Assembly (NCBI GenBank): GCA_026545225.1
Contig: CM048846.1
Span: 83,283,270-83,347,269 of the forward strand
Direction of reading: 5' to 3'
DNA: 64,000 bases
From: Cornus controversa
Taxonomy: Eukaryota > Streptophyta > Magnoliopsida > Cornales > Cornaceae
Below the pieces are notes generated by a model. It saw only the letters and a list, made by a program, of their open reading frames with translations, made no database searches and was not told where the DNA came from. Made by a program: the position numbers and the translations under genes. Positions within the stretch are counted from its first letter, which is position 1, and every line of letters starts with the position of its first letter. This document shows positions 22,222 to 32,780 of the stretch, one piece after another.

Positions 22222-22425
22222 TGTTAGAATAAGAAAAAGAGAGAGAGTGAATTATCTCTGAATTATATTAATCAAATAGTATATTTACAGTATACAATGA
22301 GATCATATATATGGGAGAAGTAAATGAGTAGGTGAGTGGGGAGCAAGTTATCCTATACATAATATAGGAATCCTAATTTGATATGAAAATGTTAAATATA
22401 AAATATATACTAATATATTTCAACA
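22222..22425 (-). repeat. 3' LTR of the Copia element
   Basis: 204 bp, TG…CA on the minus strand. It aligns along its whole length with 23668-23882 but lacks a ~19-bp block present in the other copy. Confidence 0.8.
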
Positions 22426-22449
22426 CTCTCCCTCAAACTCAAGGAGGGT

Positions 22450-23320
22450 TATACGATACCATCTAGAGTTTGGAAACAAGCTTTTGAAAGCATCCTAGCG
22501 AAAGAGATTTGGTAAAAATATCTGCTATATGATCATGTGAAGTGACTGATCGTAACTGCAAGATATTTCGAAGTAGATGATCACGAACAAAATGACAATC
22601 TATATTAATGTGTTTGGAACGCTCATGAAAAATATCATTGTGTGCAGTCTCAATAGCATTCTTGTTATCACAATAAATGGGAGTAATAGTGAACGAAAAA
22701 ACACATATATCCTTAAGAAGCCATTGTAACTATAACAGCTCAAAAGTAGCATCTGCAAGTGCTTTATACTCGGCCTCAGTGCTAGATCTAGCAATAACTA
22801 ACTACTTCTTACTACGCCAAGAGATCAGTGAGTCACCAAGAAAGAAGTAATATCTTATAGTGGAACGACTATCTGTTGGGTCTCCAGTCCAATTTGCATC
22901 AGAATAAGCATGAAGCACTAGTGAAGACTAATGAGAGAAAAATAGCCAACAAAATATAGTACCTTTGACAAAGCGAAGAATTCAAAGAACAACAGCAAAG
23001 TGAACTAATCTCGGCGAAGCTATGGACTGACTGACACTATGAACAACATAAAAAATATCTGGACGAGTGACAGTAAGATATACCAGACTACCAACCAATT
23101 GACGATACAGAGTACTATCACGAAGAAGTTCACCATTATGTGGAGTCAGTCTCACATTAGGCTCAAGTGGAGTATCAGTAATCTTGTTGTCTGTGATGCC
23201 AGCTTTAGAAAGAAGATCGGAAGAGTACTTTGCTTGAGTAAGGTAGTAGACATCAATAGCTCTAGTAATTTCTAGACTAATAAAATAGTTGAGAGGTCCA
23301 AGGTCTTTCATTTTAAACTG
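22450..23320 (-). pseudogene. Copia reverse transcriptase/RNase H remnant
   Basis: The minus strand encodes MKDLGPLNYFISLEITRA…YLTQAKYSSDLLSKAG…YRQLVGSLVYLTVTRPDI, then …SDANWTGDPTDSRST…, …ARSSTEAEYKALADAT… and ADIFTKSL, the classic Copia RT-tail and RNase H order. Stops occur after SWRSKK and elsewhere. Gag, protease and integrase are absent. Confidence 0.85.
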
Positions 23321-23667
23321 ATAATTGAGAAATTACTTAAGTTCCTGAATACCCTGAGTGACGTAGTAGGAAAAAGGGATGATGTGGCAGCACGTGGTGG
23401 CGCGTGTCACCAAAAAAAATCTAAAAGGTTCTGGCAACACGTGGGGGCGCGTGAAAGCTTCATTCGGGCGATTTTTGCAGCGACTTGATCGTCTGGTCAA
23501 GGGCTTTGTTCTAATATGTTCAGAAAATCAAACGAAGTTTCAAAAGATGAATTTTTGGCACCAAATAGAAAATAGTTCTCTTTGAATTATTGTTTTGAAA
23601 CATCAGTAAGAGAACAATTAAGTAGAAGAAGAAAAGAAGCGTTTTGAAAACCCTAACTCTCATACCA

Positions 23668-23882
23668 TATTAGAATAAGAAAGAAAGAGAGAGTGAATTA
23701 TCTGTAAATTATATTAATCAAATAGTATATTTATAATATACAGTGAGATCATATATATATGAGAAAAAAGGGTAGGTGAGTGGGGAGCAATTTATCCTAT
23801 ATATGGTAAATCCCCAATTATAGGAATCCTAATTTGATATGAAAAATATTAAATATAAAATATATACTAATATATTTCAATA
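23668..23882 (-). repeat. 5' LTR of the Copia element
   Basis: 215 bp; the partner of 22222-22425. Its outer end carries CAATA instead of CAACA and its inner end TATTAG instead of TGTTAG, so both termini have decayed. Confidence 0.8.
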
Positions 23883-24631
23883 TACATAATAAAAAATTTC
23901 AGATAATTTTTTTTTTGTTTTTCGAAAAAAATTTCATTAGAAAGAAAGGGGTTTTTTTACATTAAGTTTTTCTTTACCTTAATAAAAAAAGGAGTTTTTT
24001 TCTAGGAAAAAATTCCTGAAATAATTTTCGGAGAAAAAAACTAAATATGAACAATAATAAAAAATTTTGATTTTTTTTTGTTTTTTCAAAAAATATTTTA
24101 TTTTTATATATTTTCTCTCTTTCTAATGGAAAAAGTTCTGGAAAACAAAAAAAATCAACAATCTTTATTAAGTATTTGTGCATATTTAGTTTTTTTCTCC
24201 AAAAATTATTTCAGGAATTTTTTTCCCCGAAAAAAACTCATCTTTTTTATTTATTTTTTTATTTTTATTAAGGTAAAAAAAAAACTTAACATAAGAAAAC
24301 CCCTCTTTCTAATGGAAAATTTTTCGGAAAAAAAAAACCAAAATTTTTTATTATGTAATTGTGTTTTTTTAATTTTTTTTTTCAAGAATTTTCCTCTTTT
24401 TTTATTAAGGTAAAAAAAACTTAATATAAAAAAAGCTCTCTTCTCTCTATTGTTCTTTACTTTTTACAATAATGGAAAGAGTAAAATGGTTATAGAAAAG
24501 GAGAATATGTGCAAAATGAGTACTTTGTTCACTTTTGCAAATATGAGGGTGTGATATGATCTAAAATATAGTATATAGAGATTTATTACATCTTTTTAAA
24601 ACCACATGGGGTTTTGGACCTTTTTGCCAGG

Positions 24632-24634
<3 letters not shown>

Positions 24635-24672
<38 letters not shown>
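24635..24672. repeat. (AT)n microsatellite
   Basis: Almost pure TA dinucleotides between the Mutator-like element and the Gypsy LTR. Confidence 0.9.
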
Positions 24673-24675
<3 letters not shown>

Positions 24676-24714
24676 TTACTAAATCAAGCGCATTTAGTAA
24701 GTCACCATGGTTGG

Positions 24715-25849
24715 TGTCATGGGGTTCAATTAATCTTCAAAATTTTGCCGCTGTGATGGCACTTGGTTGCGCACCAAGTCTCAGTCAAACGCACACACAC
24801 ACTGAATATAATAAAGGCACAAGGGACACATGAATTTATAGAGGCTTTGCCCTTCAACCTTTCACTATAAAACAATAATAGTTACAAAGGAATCCTCAAT
24901 GTTGTTTACACAAGCTTACAAGGAAACTCTCAACTCTTGTTGTGTGAATGCCTATGCAAACCACCAAATGGGGTTTATATAGGCTATCACAAAATACCTA
25001 TACATTCACTAAGATTGTGACACCGAATGCTAGGGTAATGTTGGACCATCAAGATCACACCACATATCAAGGAAGTTACAACCACTTGATTTGATTCCCC
25101 CAAAATAGCGCATGTGAAAGATATATTTTCCACCTCTTGCCTATATATATATATATATGCCCTAGTCTTCCCCACTTTCGACAATATTATCACAAGTGGG
25201 AGTGATGCTAGGAACCACTTGTTGACTAGCCCATTGAATGTCATGTGTCAAGTCAACCTGGGTCATGTGCCCATGGGTTTAACCTATGCCTATGCCCAAG
25301 TCCATGTCCATCAATATGTGAGACCAACCTGGTGGAGGCCTAGCCTAATACCAAGCCCATATCTTACATTCCCTTTGTTATGGACCGATGCCCATCTGTC
25401 TTGACTAAGCTTACACCATGACTTAGTTTGTTGGGTCATATTGGTGTCATGTTCACAATGAAGTCTATCTGAGCCCATGTCTGCACGTACACGGGCTTAT
25501 GAGCCATAACCGAGCTCATTGCCTTTGTCTTGAGCCATCATATTGCCTAAGGGCAAGTTTGCACACCCATGGACCTATATGCACATGGCATGCCTGCCAC
25601 GCGCAAGACTTGGGGCGCACCCACTGGTGCTTCCTGCCAATGAGGTTTGCTACTACCGTGACCATGATGTGTTGTCACCTTTGGTGTGGTGCACAACCAT
25701 GCTAAGGCCAATTACAAACTTTTTGATTTTTACCGAAATATAACTACTGCATACTTATGGCATGTTGACAACTTGATTTGCACTACAAGGCTGTCAAGGG
25801 CTTAGTCATGGCCTAAGCCCTGGCATGAGGGGATGTCATGGGTGTAATA
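24715..25849 (-). repeat. 3' LTR of the Gypsy element (left copy)
   Basis: 1135 bp, aligned throughout with 40527-41720. It contains a short (TA)n at 25141-25158 and lacks a ~40-bp block present at about 40820-40860 of the right copy. Confidence 0.9.
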
Positions 25850-25899
25850 TACCTCCCCCACTAGAGGAGTCTGATGTCCTCGTTACGAGCTTACTTAAG

Positions 25900-27295
25900 T
25901 AATCCTGTACCTATTTTTTAAACTTCTATAATGTCACATCTTTTTTCCAGCTAGCATCTGCTTCAATGCCATCCTTCCATGGCACCAAGTAATCAGTTCG
26001 ACGATTTTTCTTGCTTTGTCCTTGATTTTTGTAGGCCAAAATCTTGTCAACTTCTTTGTCAAACTACATTCTGGTGACAGGAGGTACCCTCCTGGCTTGC
26101 TGCCTCGTAACATTGGCAGTGTCCTCATGAAATGGCTTGAGGAAACTGATATGGAAAGTAAGATGTAACTTCAGAAGATCAGGTAGTATCAAACGATATG
26201 CAACTCTACCAACCTTTTTCATTGCCTCGAACGTGCCATCGTACTTGGGAATCAAGCCATGACACACTATTTTGCTATTGATCTTCTTCCAGATCTGAGG
26301 TGCGAGTTTCAACAGTACCTTGTCACCGATTGTGAATTCCAAAGGTCGTCTATGTTGGTCTACATACTTTTTCATTCACCCGCCAGCCTTGGCAAGGCTG
26401 TCCTGTGCCTCTTTCAATAACTTCTATCTCGAACGTGCAAACCTGTACAGTGCAGGACATTTGCCACCCGTTCTCTATATTGCGACATCTTGTGGAGTGT
26501 GAGGTTTGTTAGCCCATAGCCAACTCAAATTGACTCATTTCGATTGTTGAGGACCTATGTAAATTGTAACAGAATTACACAGTGTCCAGCAACTCAACCC
26601 AATTCTGTTGGCTTGTTGTGACATAGTGCCTCAAATATTCTTCCAGCAACTAATTCATTATCTTTATCTGGCCATCTGTTTGAGGATGATTTGTTGTGGA
26701 GAATTTCAATTCTGACCCCATCAGATTGAACAACATTGTCCCAAATCTCCCCATAAATCTGGTGTCACGATCACTTACAATATCCTTTGGCAAACCAAAG
26801 TAATGTCCGCAGGACATGCATGTGGTGTATGGATAAATACAACGTATTTTGAGAATCTATCAACAAAAAAAAAAGATAGATCTCATACTTTCCACCTTTG
26901 GTAGCCTATTGGCCAAAGATGGAAATTGACTGCCACGATCTATTTAAAATGGGGAGAGGTTGCAGCAACCCTGCCTCATTATTTTTCTTTAGCTTGTCTT
27001 GACATAGGCTTCAATGTCATCTTCCATATTTGGCCAGTAGAACTTCCTTGAGATGAGAGCATGCATCTGTTCCATACCTGGATGACCAACCCATTGTGTA
27101 TCATACATCTCTCTCATTAGTTTTTTGCGCAGTGGCCCTCCACTTGGAACATATAGTCTATGACCTTTGGCATAAAGGAGCTCACCTTTTATCCAATATC
27201 TGTGAACCAAACCCTCTTGCACTTGCTATTTGAGTTTGGTGTAGATAGCATCTTTAGTGGCTTCCTGCTTAATCTGCTCCAGGAAGTCTGTGTAC
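25900..27295 (-). pseudogene. Gypsy integrase and chromodomain-like tail
   Basis: From the right: 26989-27222 encodes …VGHPGMEQMHALISRKFYWPNMEDDIEAYVKT, the His pair of the zinc-binding domain; the Cys pair that should follow is missing, apparently by a small deletion. The core fragments around 26500-26980 show …VDRFSKY…. 26064-26375 encodes the C-terminal GDKVLLKLAPQIWKK…YDGTFEAMKKVGRVAYRL…HLTFHISFLKPF segment. A poor chromodomain-like tail lies at 25940-26060. Frameshifts interrupt it throughout. Confidence 0.82.
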
Positions 27296-27479
27296 ACACA
27301 TTACAAGAAATAGGGGACAGTCCAAAAAATCGTCACTAATAATCTTATTATTGGGCATGGTGAACTTGGACCGTCCCTAATGGCCTTAGTTTTAGTGACA
27401 ATTTTTTAGATACCATCACTAAATTCCTAAAAATTGTTGACCAAAATTTCCAGCGAAAAATTTCGTGCCTTATGCCGTG

Positions 27480-28124
27480 TCTGGTGAGAAAATATACGCT
27501 ACACAATAAATAGGTCTAAATCCATATATTATTTAATGCATAAAACTACGTCGTTTTAATAGATATATTGTATATCTAAAATCGTTTCTTTTATTATTCT
27601 TCATCAATCTATCTTCAGCGAGCATATCAAGATCAAGGAACCAGTTTCGGCAGAGGGCTTCAATACTAGGGCTTTATTTCATTCTTCAGAAATCTTTAGA
27701 GAAAAATGATCGATTTGATCTTTGGGGTCATTTGGTATATGTATATATTGATCAAAAGTTCAAAATCCTATTCGTTCTCATTCAGGTTTGAGTTCTTCGA
27801 TCTCATTCATCTTCAAAGTTATATCATTATTTCAATTTCTTGGATGTTCCACTGATGTTTTTGATGTGATGATACAAATATATGTCTTTAGGGTTTGAAA
27901 TTTTCTAAAAGTCCTAACAATTGAAACCTAGTGGTTTATTAGTAATCCGAAAATCCTCAAATCCTCAACCCTTACCCGTCGCTGATATAGTTTTCTGTGA
28001 ACCAATATAGTTCTCTGATACTATGTTGGTCTTAGGTACGGAATCTAACCTTCTTAATTTCACATATCACATGACCACTACCCGTCGTCTCTAGGTTTTC
28101 TAACCTAGTGCTCTGATACCATTC
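27480..28124. other. CACTA 5' region and edge of an LTR-derived insertion
   Basis: Non-coding. The right part (28108-28119) contains GTGCTCTGATACC, which on the minus strand is a TGGTATCAGAGC primer-binding site immediately downstream of the LTR-like segment. The boundary between CACTA sequence and this inserted retroelement internal sequence could not be placed. Confidence 0.45.
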
Positions 28125-28446
28125 TGTCACACCTAGGTTCCTGACTTCCGAAAATCGAGTGTGATTATGTTTACCGACCCACACTTCGAACTACAATCCC
28201 TTTTGATATCATACTTTGATACCAAGATTTTTTCTCACCACTCTTACTAAGGTACCATGCTCTGATACCATGCTATCACACTACGATTTTCGACTCCCAG
28301 AAGTCGAGTGTGACGTATGTCTATTAACCTTAAAGGACCTTTTTTATTTCTTGAATACACAGAAGCATATTTTTCAAATGTACACGTATGCATATGTACT
28401 GCAGACCACATTAACCTCAATGGGCCCCTCAAACACTCCCTTGCAT

Positions 28447-28660
28447 CTCTCTATGAAAATGCAGAATTCATACATTTTGATGCATCGAAATGATGGTTTT
28501 GTTGCATCGTAAGTTCAATGCATCGTGCATGTATCAACCAAAACACACTCTCGGGACTTTTGACATTACAAAATCTTGCAAGTTTTTCGATGCATCGTAC
28601 GTGTCATTTTATGCATCGTAATATCGATGCATCGAAGTAGACATTTCGATGTATCGAAAT
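28447..28660. repeat. Cluster of (C/G)ATGCATCG words
   Basis: At least eight occurrences of TGCATCG or its near-palindromic form CGATGCATCG within ~210 bp. Related words recur in the second copy of this family at 50578-50850. Confidence 0.75.
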
Positions 28661-29444
28661 GCCGGGACTGATGCACTTGCAGCAAATCCTGCAACTTCTC
28701 ACTTAGCCCATTTTGAGCTCAATACCTATTCTATCAACCTAGAATCTGTCATGCAACATATATATCCTGTATGAACGGTACCAACGTCAATCACATGTTC
28801 TAAAACATACTTATGATTAAATCATACATCGATACGAACCATTTTCCTTCACAAACATAACCCATTCATATTGAAAACGTCCATCAAATGAAACCAAATG
28901 CTTCCAACCAGCATTACATACACAAAATCCATTGTTATTTTGTATTTAGCAAGCTTATAGTCCAAGCACATAACCAAGTTACATTTATCCAAAATATAAC
29001 TACAACTCAAAATGAAGTCTCATGCCACAAGCTAGCATGGATAACCACAGTATATACAATATCCAAAAGGTACACAAAAATGCAACGATAAACACTACAT
29101 GGACACTTAAGTCCTATCTGTCATCGACACCTTATCTGTAAAAGAATTTAAGAAAAAGGAGTGAGCACCACAACGACTCAGTAGAGATACCCCAACCCAC
29201 CTAAGTGCCTACTTGACATCGACCTATATGAATGCATGCCACTACATTACACGTATCATCCAACATATATCATGTTTGTTCATAAGCAATGCATGTACAA
29301 GAATGCATTTAACCACATAATCATGCTTCACCATTAAAATGTAAGTAGAGTTATTCACTTGGTTCTCTCTCGGACTCAATCCGATACCCTAACATGATTT
29401 TGACCAACCATGTAACCTGAGATGTTTCCCACAATACTCTAACA

Positions 29445-29708
29445 CCGTCACCGAGTATTTACCTACTCCAAGGTGATTAGACCACCGTCATTGAGTATTT
29501 ACCTACTCCAGGTGATTTGGCCCCTCTTAGAGTTTGTCATTGAGTATTTACCTACTCTAAGGTGATTAGACCACCGTCACTGAGTAATTACCTACTGCAA
29601 GGTAATTAGGCCATTTAGGAATCATCACCGATTATTTACCTACTCAAAGTGATTTGACCACTTCACTACCGTTGTCGAGTATTTATGTACTCTAGATGAC
29701 TTGACCAC
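29445..29708. repeat. Six-unit minisatellite of hairpin-forming repeats
   Basis: Units begin near 29449, 29489, 29538, 29579, 29627 and 29673. The consensus is CACCGAGTATTTACCTACTC followed by CAAGGTG. GAGTA pairs with TACTC, and in the best units CACC pairs with GGTG, giving a stem around TTTACC. Spacers of ~10-22 bp often contain GATTAGACCACCGT. It lies inside the LTR-derived segment and has no counterpart I could see in the copy at 50-54 kb. Confidence 0.8.
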
Positions 29709-30816
29709 CTTTTCCCGTTTTCTCACAACGACCCCATATATGTATTTTGGACATATAAGAATCAAGCAACCAATACTCATGCTTCACAATGCATAAGCTA
29801 GTTATGATGGTACTTAGCATGCATTTCACTTCCATAAAGCCACACATATATTTATCTATACATGTAAAACCTAGCATACCATTTACATATGCTCATAAAA
29901 TTCACTTAAGCACATTTTATTCATGCTTCACCAATGCACACATTTTCTATATGAAGATAGCATGCATTTAACTCACATAGCAACACATAACACATACATG
30001 TTCAATATAACACATATTCACATATGTGCACAAAACCTAGCATTTAAGTATACATGCTAATATCTCTCACACATTCACTCCTTAGACCATATATGCTACC
30101 ATACAAATATCAATTGCACCTTAGAGATTAAAGAGAGTAGAAAAAACATCACATCCCACCCCTCCTACCACTCTAAATCATGCAATACATATTTTTAGCT
30201 CTCACCGTTTCGTCCGAAACCCTAGAATCGACAATTAAATGAGAAGGAGAACCCTTACCTCAAGTTTGAAGGCCTTCCAAGCACTTCACCAAATTTTTAG
30301 CGATGTGTATCTTGTCAGAATGCGCGTTTGTTCGGTTTAAACCAAAGCCCTAGTCGTTCCCTACGTATCTCCCTTCTTCGGCGAAACTCGAATCACAAAC
30401 GAAGGTTTTTGAAATCTAGAGAGGAGAAGAGGGAAGAAGATGAGAGAAATGAACAGCCGTGAGAATGGTTGACTCTCAGCCATATGTTTTAAATGGTATC
30501 TTGGCGCGTGAAATGTCTAAAACGCTTTCGGGCTACTTAACGTACCTTTCTGGACTCCGTTTTTGATTTCTAAAACTCCTACGGCCTCGAAATCACTTCC
30601 TCTACTCTCTAAACATTTCATCTAAGTCACTCCCAAAAATAAATATTTTTTAAAAATTTTCAAATTCTCGGGCCCACTCGAACCGCATCTCGGGGCTCGG
30701 TTTGACCAAAAAGTCAAACTTCTCCAAACCTTCTAAAAACTTTCAAAAATCTCATTCGAAACACGTTTATACTGAAAATAATTAAAAATTAGCCAAAATT
30801 GATCACGGTCTTTACA

Positions 30817-32780
30817 ATATGTATGAATGAACCATATATGTTTATGTCACTACTTATTCCTGATCCAAGATCGCCTGGTAATGACATTGATGTGTATTTG
30901 GACCGTTGGTTGATGAGTTGAAAGAATTATGGACAGACAGTGTGATGACTTATGATCCTTATAGTAAATGCAACTTTAAAATACATGCGGCAATTATTTG
31001 GACCATAACTGACTTTTTCTCCTATGCAATGGCTTCCGGATGAATGACAAAGGGTTATCTAGCATGTCCAAATTGTAACAAAGAAACATGTTCTTGTTAT
31101 TTGAGTCACGGACGGAAGATATGTTATGTGGGAAGTCGTATATTTTTGCTATTCGATCATGCTTTTAGGAAGCATTATAAACAATTTAATGGTAAATGAG
31201 AAGACAGAGTGCCATCGAAGCAGTTGACAGGTGATGAAATTCTAGAACAACTTAACCTTATACCCGAGGTTATTGAAAAGGGACCAAATAACAAGAAGCG
31301 AACTCGTGAGGATTTTGAACTTAATTAGACAAAAAAGAGCATTTTCTTTGAACTCCCTTATTGGCAAATACTTTTGCTATAGCACAACTTGGACGTTATG
31401 CATATAGAGAAAAACATATGTGATAATGTGTTGGGGACATTATTGGGAATCAATGGAAAAACAAAAGACACATTCAAAAATCAGTTGAATTTAGCAGCAA
31501 TGGGGATTACAAAAGAACTCCACCTTATGCGTAAAGGTAAAATTTTTGAGATGGCATAAGCACGTTACACATTGTTAAAGAATGATAAAAGGCAACTTTG
31601 TGAATGGCTAAAATTAGTTAAGTTCCTAGATGGTTATGTATCGAACATAAGTCGATGTGTGAATGTTAACACCTTTAAGATACCTGGATTGAAAAGTTAT
31701 AATTCGCACATTCTCTTACAGCGTCTTCTCCCTATAACAATATGAGGATTTTTAGATTTGGATATTTGTAATGTAATAGCAGAGCTTGGTTTATTTTTCA
31801 AGGAGTTGTGTTGTCAAACCGTTAAAGTTGATGTCTTAGAGCCAATGGAAAGAGACATCATTGTTATACTATGCAAGTTGGAGATGATATTTCCTCCATC
31901 AATTTTTGACATAATGGTGCACTTGGCTCTGCATTTGTTCCGTGAAGCCATCATCTCAGGGCCCACACAATATCGGTGGATGTACTTCATTAAAAGGTGT
32001 TGAATATTTTTAGTACTCCAAAAATTTACATTCTTTAATGACAATTTTTAATTTTGAGTTACACTGAATTATTTTTTATTATTTTAATTTGTTTAGAAGT
32101 TTGCACACACTCAAATGGTACGTGTGTAACAAAGCACGTCCTAAAGGATCCATTGCTGAAGCTTACGTGGACAATGAGTGCCTCACATTTTGTTCAAAGT
32201 TTCTTCGAGGGATTGAGACACGATTTAATTGAGAAGAGAGAAATAGTGAGGGAGACTGTAACAATGGTTGGTCCACTTTTTCAGATCTAAAGCAAGTGGT
32301 TTGACCTTTAGAGGCGCAAAGTATGGAGATATTGAACCATGCAGACATGGGTATGGCTCGTATGTGTTAAGGAATTGTGAAAAAGTCATGGAATGAGAAG
32401 AGGAGACGATAAATAACCCACACAATGATCTTCTAAGACATTCAAAAATTTTTCGAGATGGTTCAAAACACAAGTAAGTCCATCATATATATATTTGACA
32501 TACTTAAATCAAATTCTTTTATTTAATTTAAATGATGTGTCATTATGTATTTAGATAACAAATTTAAAATTTTCAATAGATAGAGGAAATGTGTCATCGT
32601 GAGAAGGCAACAACTTGTGATGACTTGTATTCATTAGCCAGCGGACCTGATACTCGAGTAAATCGATATTCTGCTTGCATTATAAATGAAATTAGGTTTC
32701 ATACTAAGGAAAGGGAGCGACATCAACGACCACAAAATGGTGGTGTGCTAGTGAAAGGAGAAACTCAAGATTAATATGGT
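30817..32780 (+). pseudogene. CACTA transposase, Tnp2 type, decayed
   Basis: Frames read MNEPYMFMSLLIPDPRSPGN…DIDVYLDRWL, KGYLACPNCNKETCSCYL, …LPYWQ…HNLDVMHIEKNICDNVLGTLL and …GLKSYNSHILLQRLLPI, all hallmarks of the Transposase_Tnp2 family. A DUF4218-like segment (VLEPMERDIIVILCKLEMIFPPSIFDIMVHLALHL) and a DUF4216-like segment near 32800-32990 follow. Stops interrupt nearly every block. The N-terminal part is missing where the LTR-derived segment was inserted. Confidence 0.85.

Larger units (their letters stand above)
22222..23882 (-). mobile_element. Internally deleted Ty1/Copia retrotransposon with both LTRs
   Basis: Direct repeats at 22222-22425 and 23668-23882 are LTRs of 204 and 215 bp. 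The minus strand reads TGTTGAAATATAT…CTTATTCTAACA; the right copy has one end changed to TA. Inside the 5' LTR (right) a TGGTATGAGAG primer-binding-like site occurs, complementary in part to initiator tRNA-Met. Before the 3' LTR (left) lies GAGGGAGAGTG, a polypurine tract. Only the RT and RNase H part remains. The flanks TACGT and TACAT could be a degraded 5-bp TSD. Confidence 0.8.
21949..24628. mobile_element. Mutator-like element with long TIRs, split by a Copia insertion
   Basis: The left end GGCAAAACTCAAAAGG and right end CCTTTTTGCC are inverted, and the similarity runs inward about 200-250 bp (for example CTAAGCTTTGCAATAGTGAG on the left against the reverse of 24520-24545 on the right). 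The flanks ACGATTATA (21940-21948) and AGGATTATA (24629-24637) are a 9-bp TSD with one mismatch. The interior is A/T homopolymer-rich with repeated internal inverted words (TTCCTGAAATAATTTT near 24010 and its reverse near 24205). A Copia element occupies 22222-23882; without it the element is ~1.0 kb and non-coding. Confidence 0.7.
28125..30816 (-). mobile_element. LTR-derived segment of an unclassified retrotransposon, nested in CACTA
   Basis: Begins TGTCACACCTAGG and ends CGGTCTTTACA, so it has TGT…ACA ends. It is colinear with the solo element at 50124-54501: the start with its tandem duplication, CGATGCATCG-type words, a TTGTTCGGTTTA segment, a TTTTTGATTT(C)TAAAA segment, a GGGCTC(C/G)GTTTGACC segment and the end. 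On the minus strand it is followed by a primer-binding site, so it looks like a 5' LTR plus some internal sequence. No matching TSD was found, so the left end is probably truncated. Confidence 0.6.

Noticed and set aside
29445-29708. Regularly spaced palindromic repeats resembling a CRISPR array
   Set aside because: Plant nuclear context, degenerate units, spacers that resemble each other and no cas genes; it is a minisatellite in an LTR segment.
28125-30816. A complete solo LTR with TSD
   Set aside because: The flanks CATTC and AATAT do not match, and primer-site and internal sequence adjoin the left side, so it is listed only as an LTR-derived segment.
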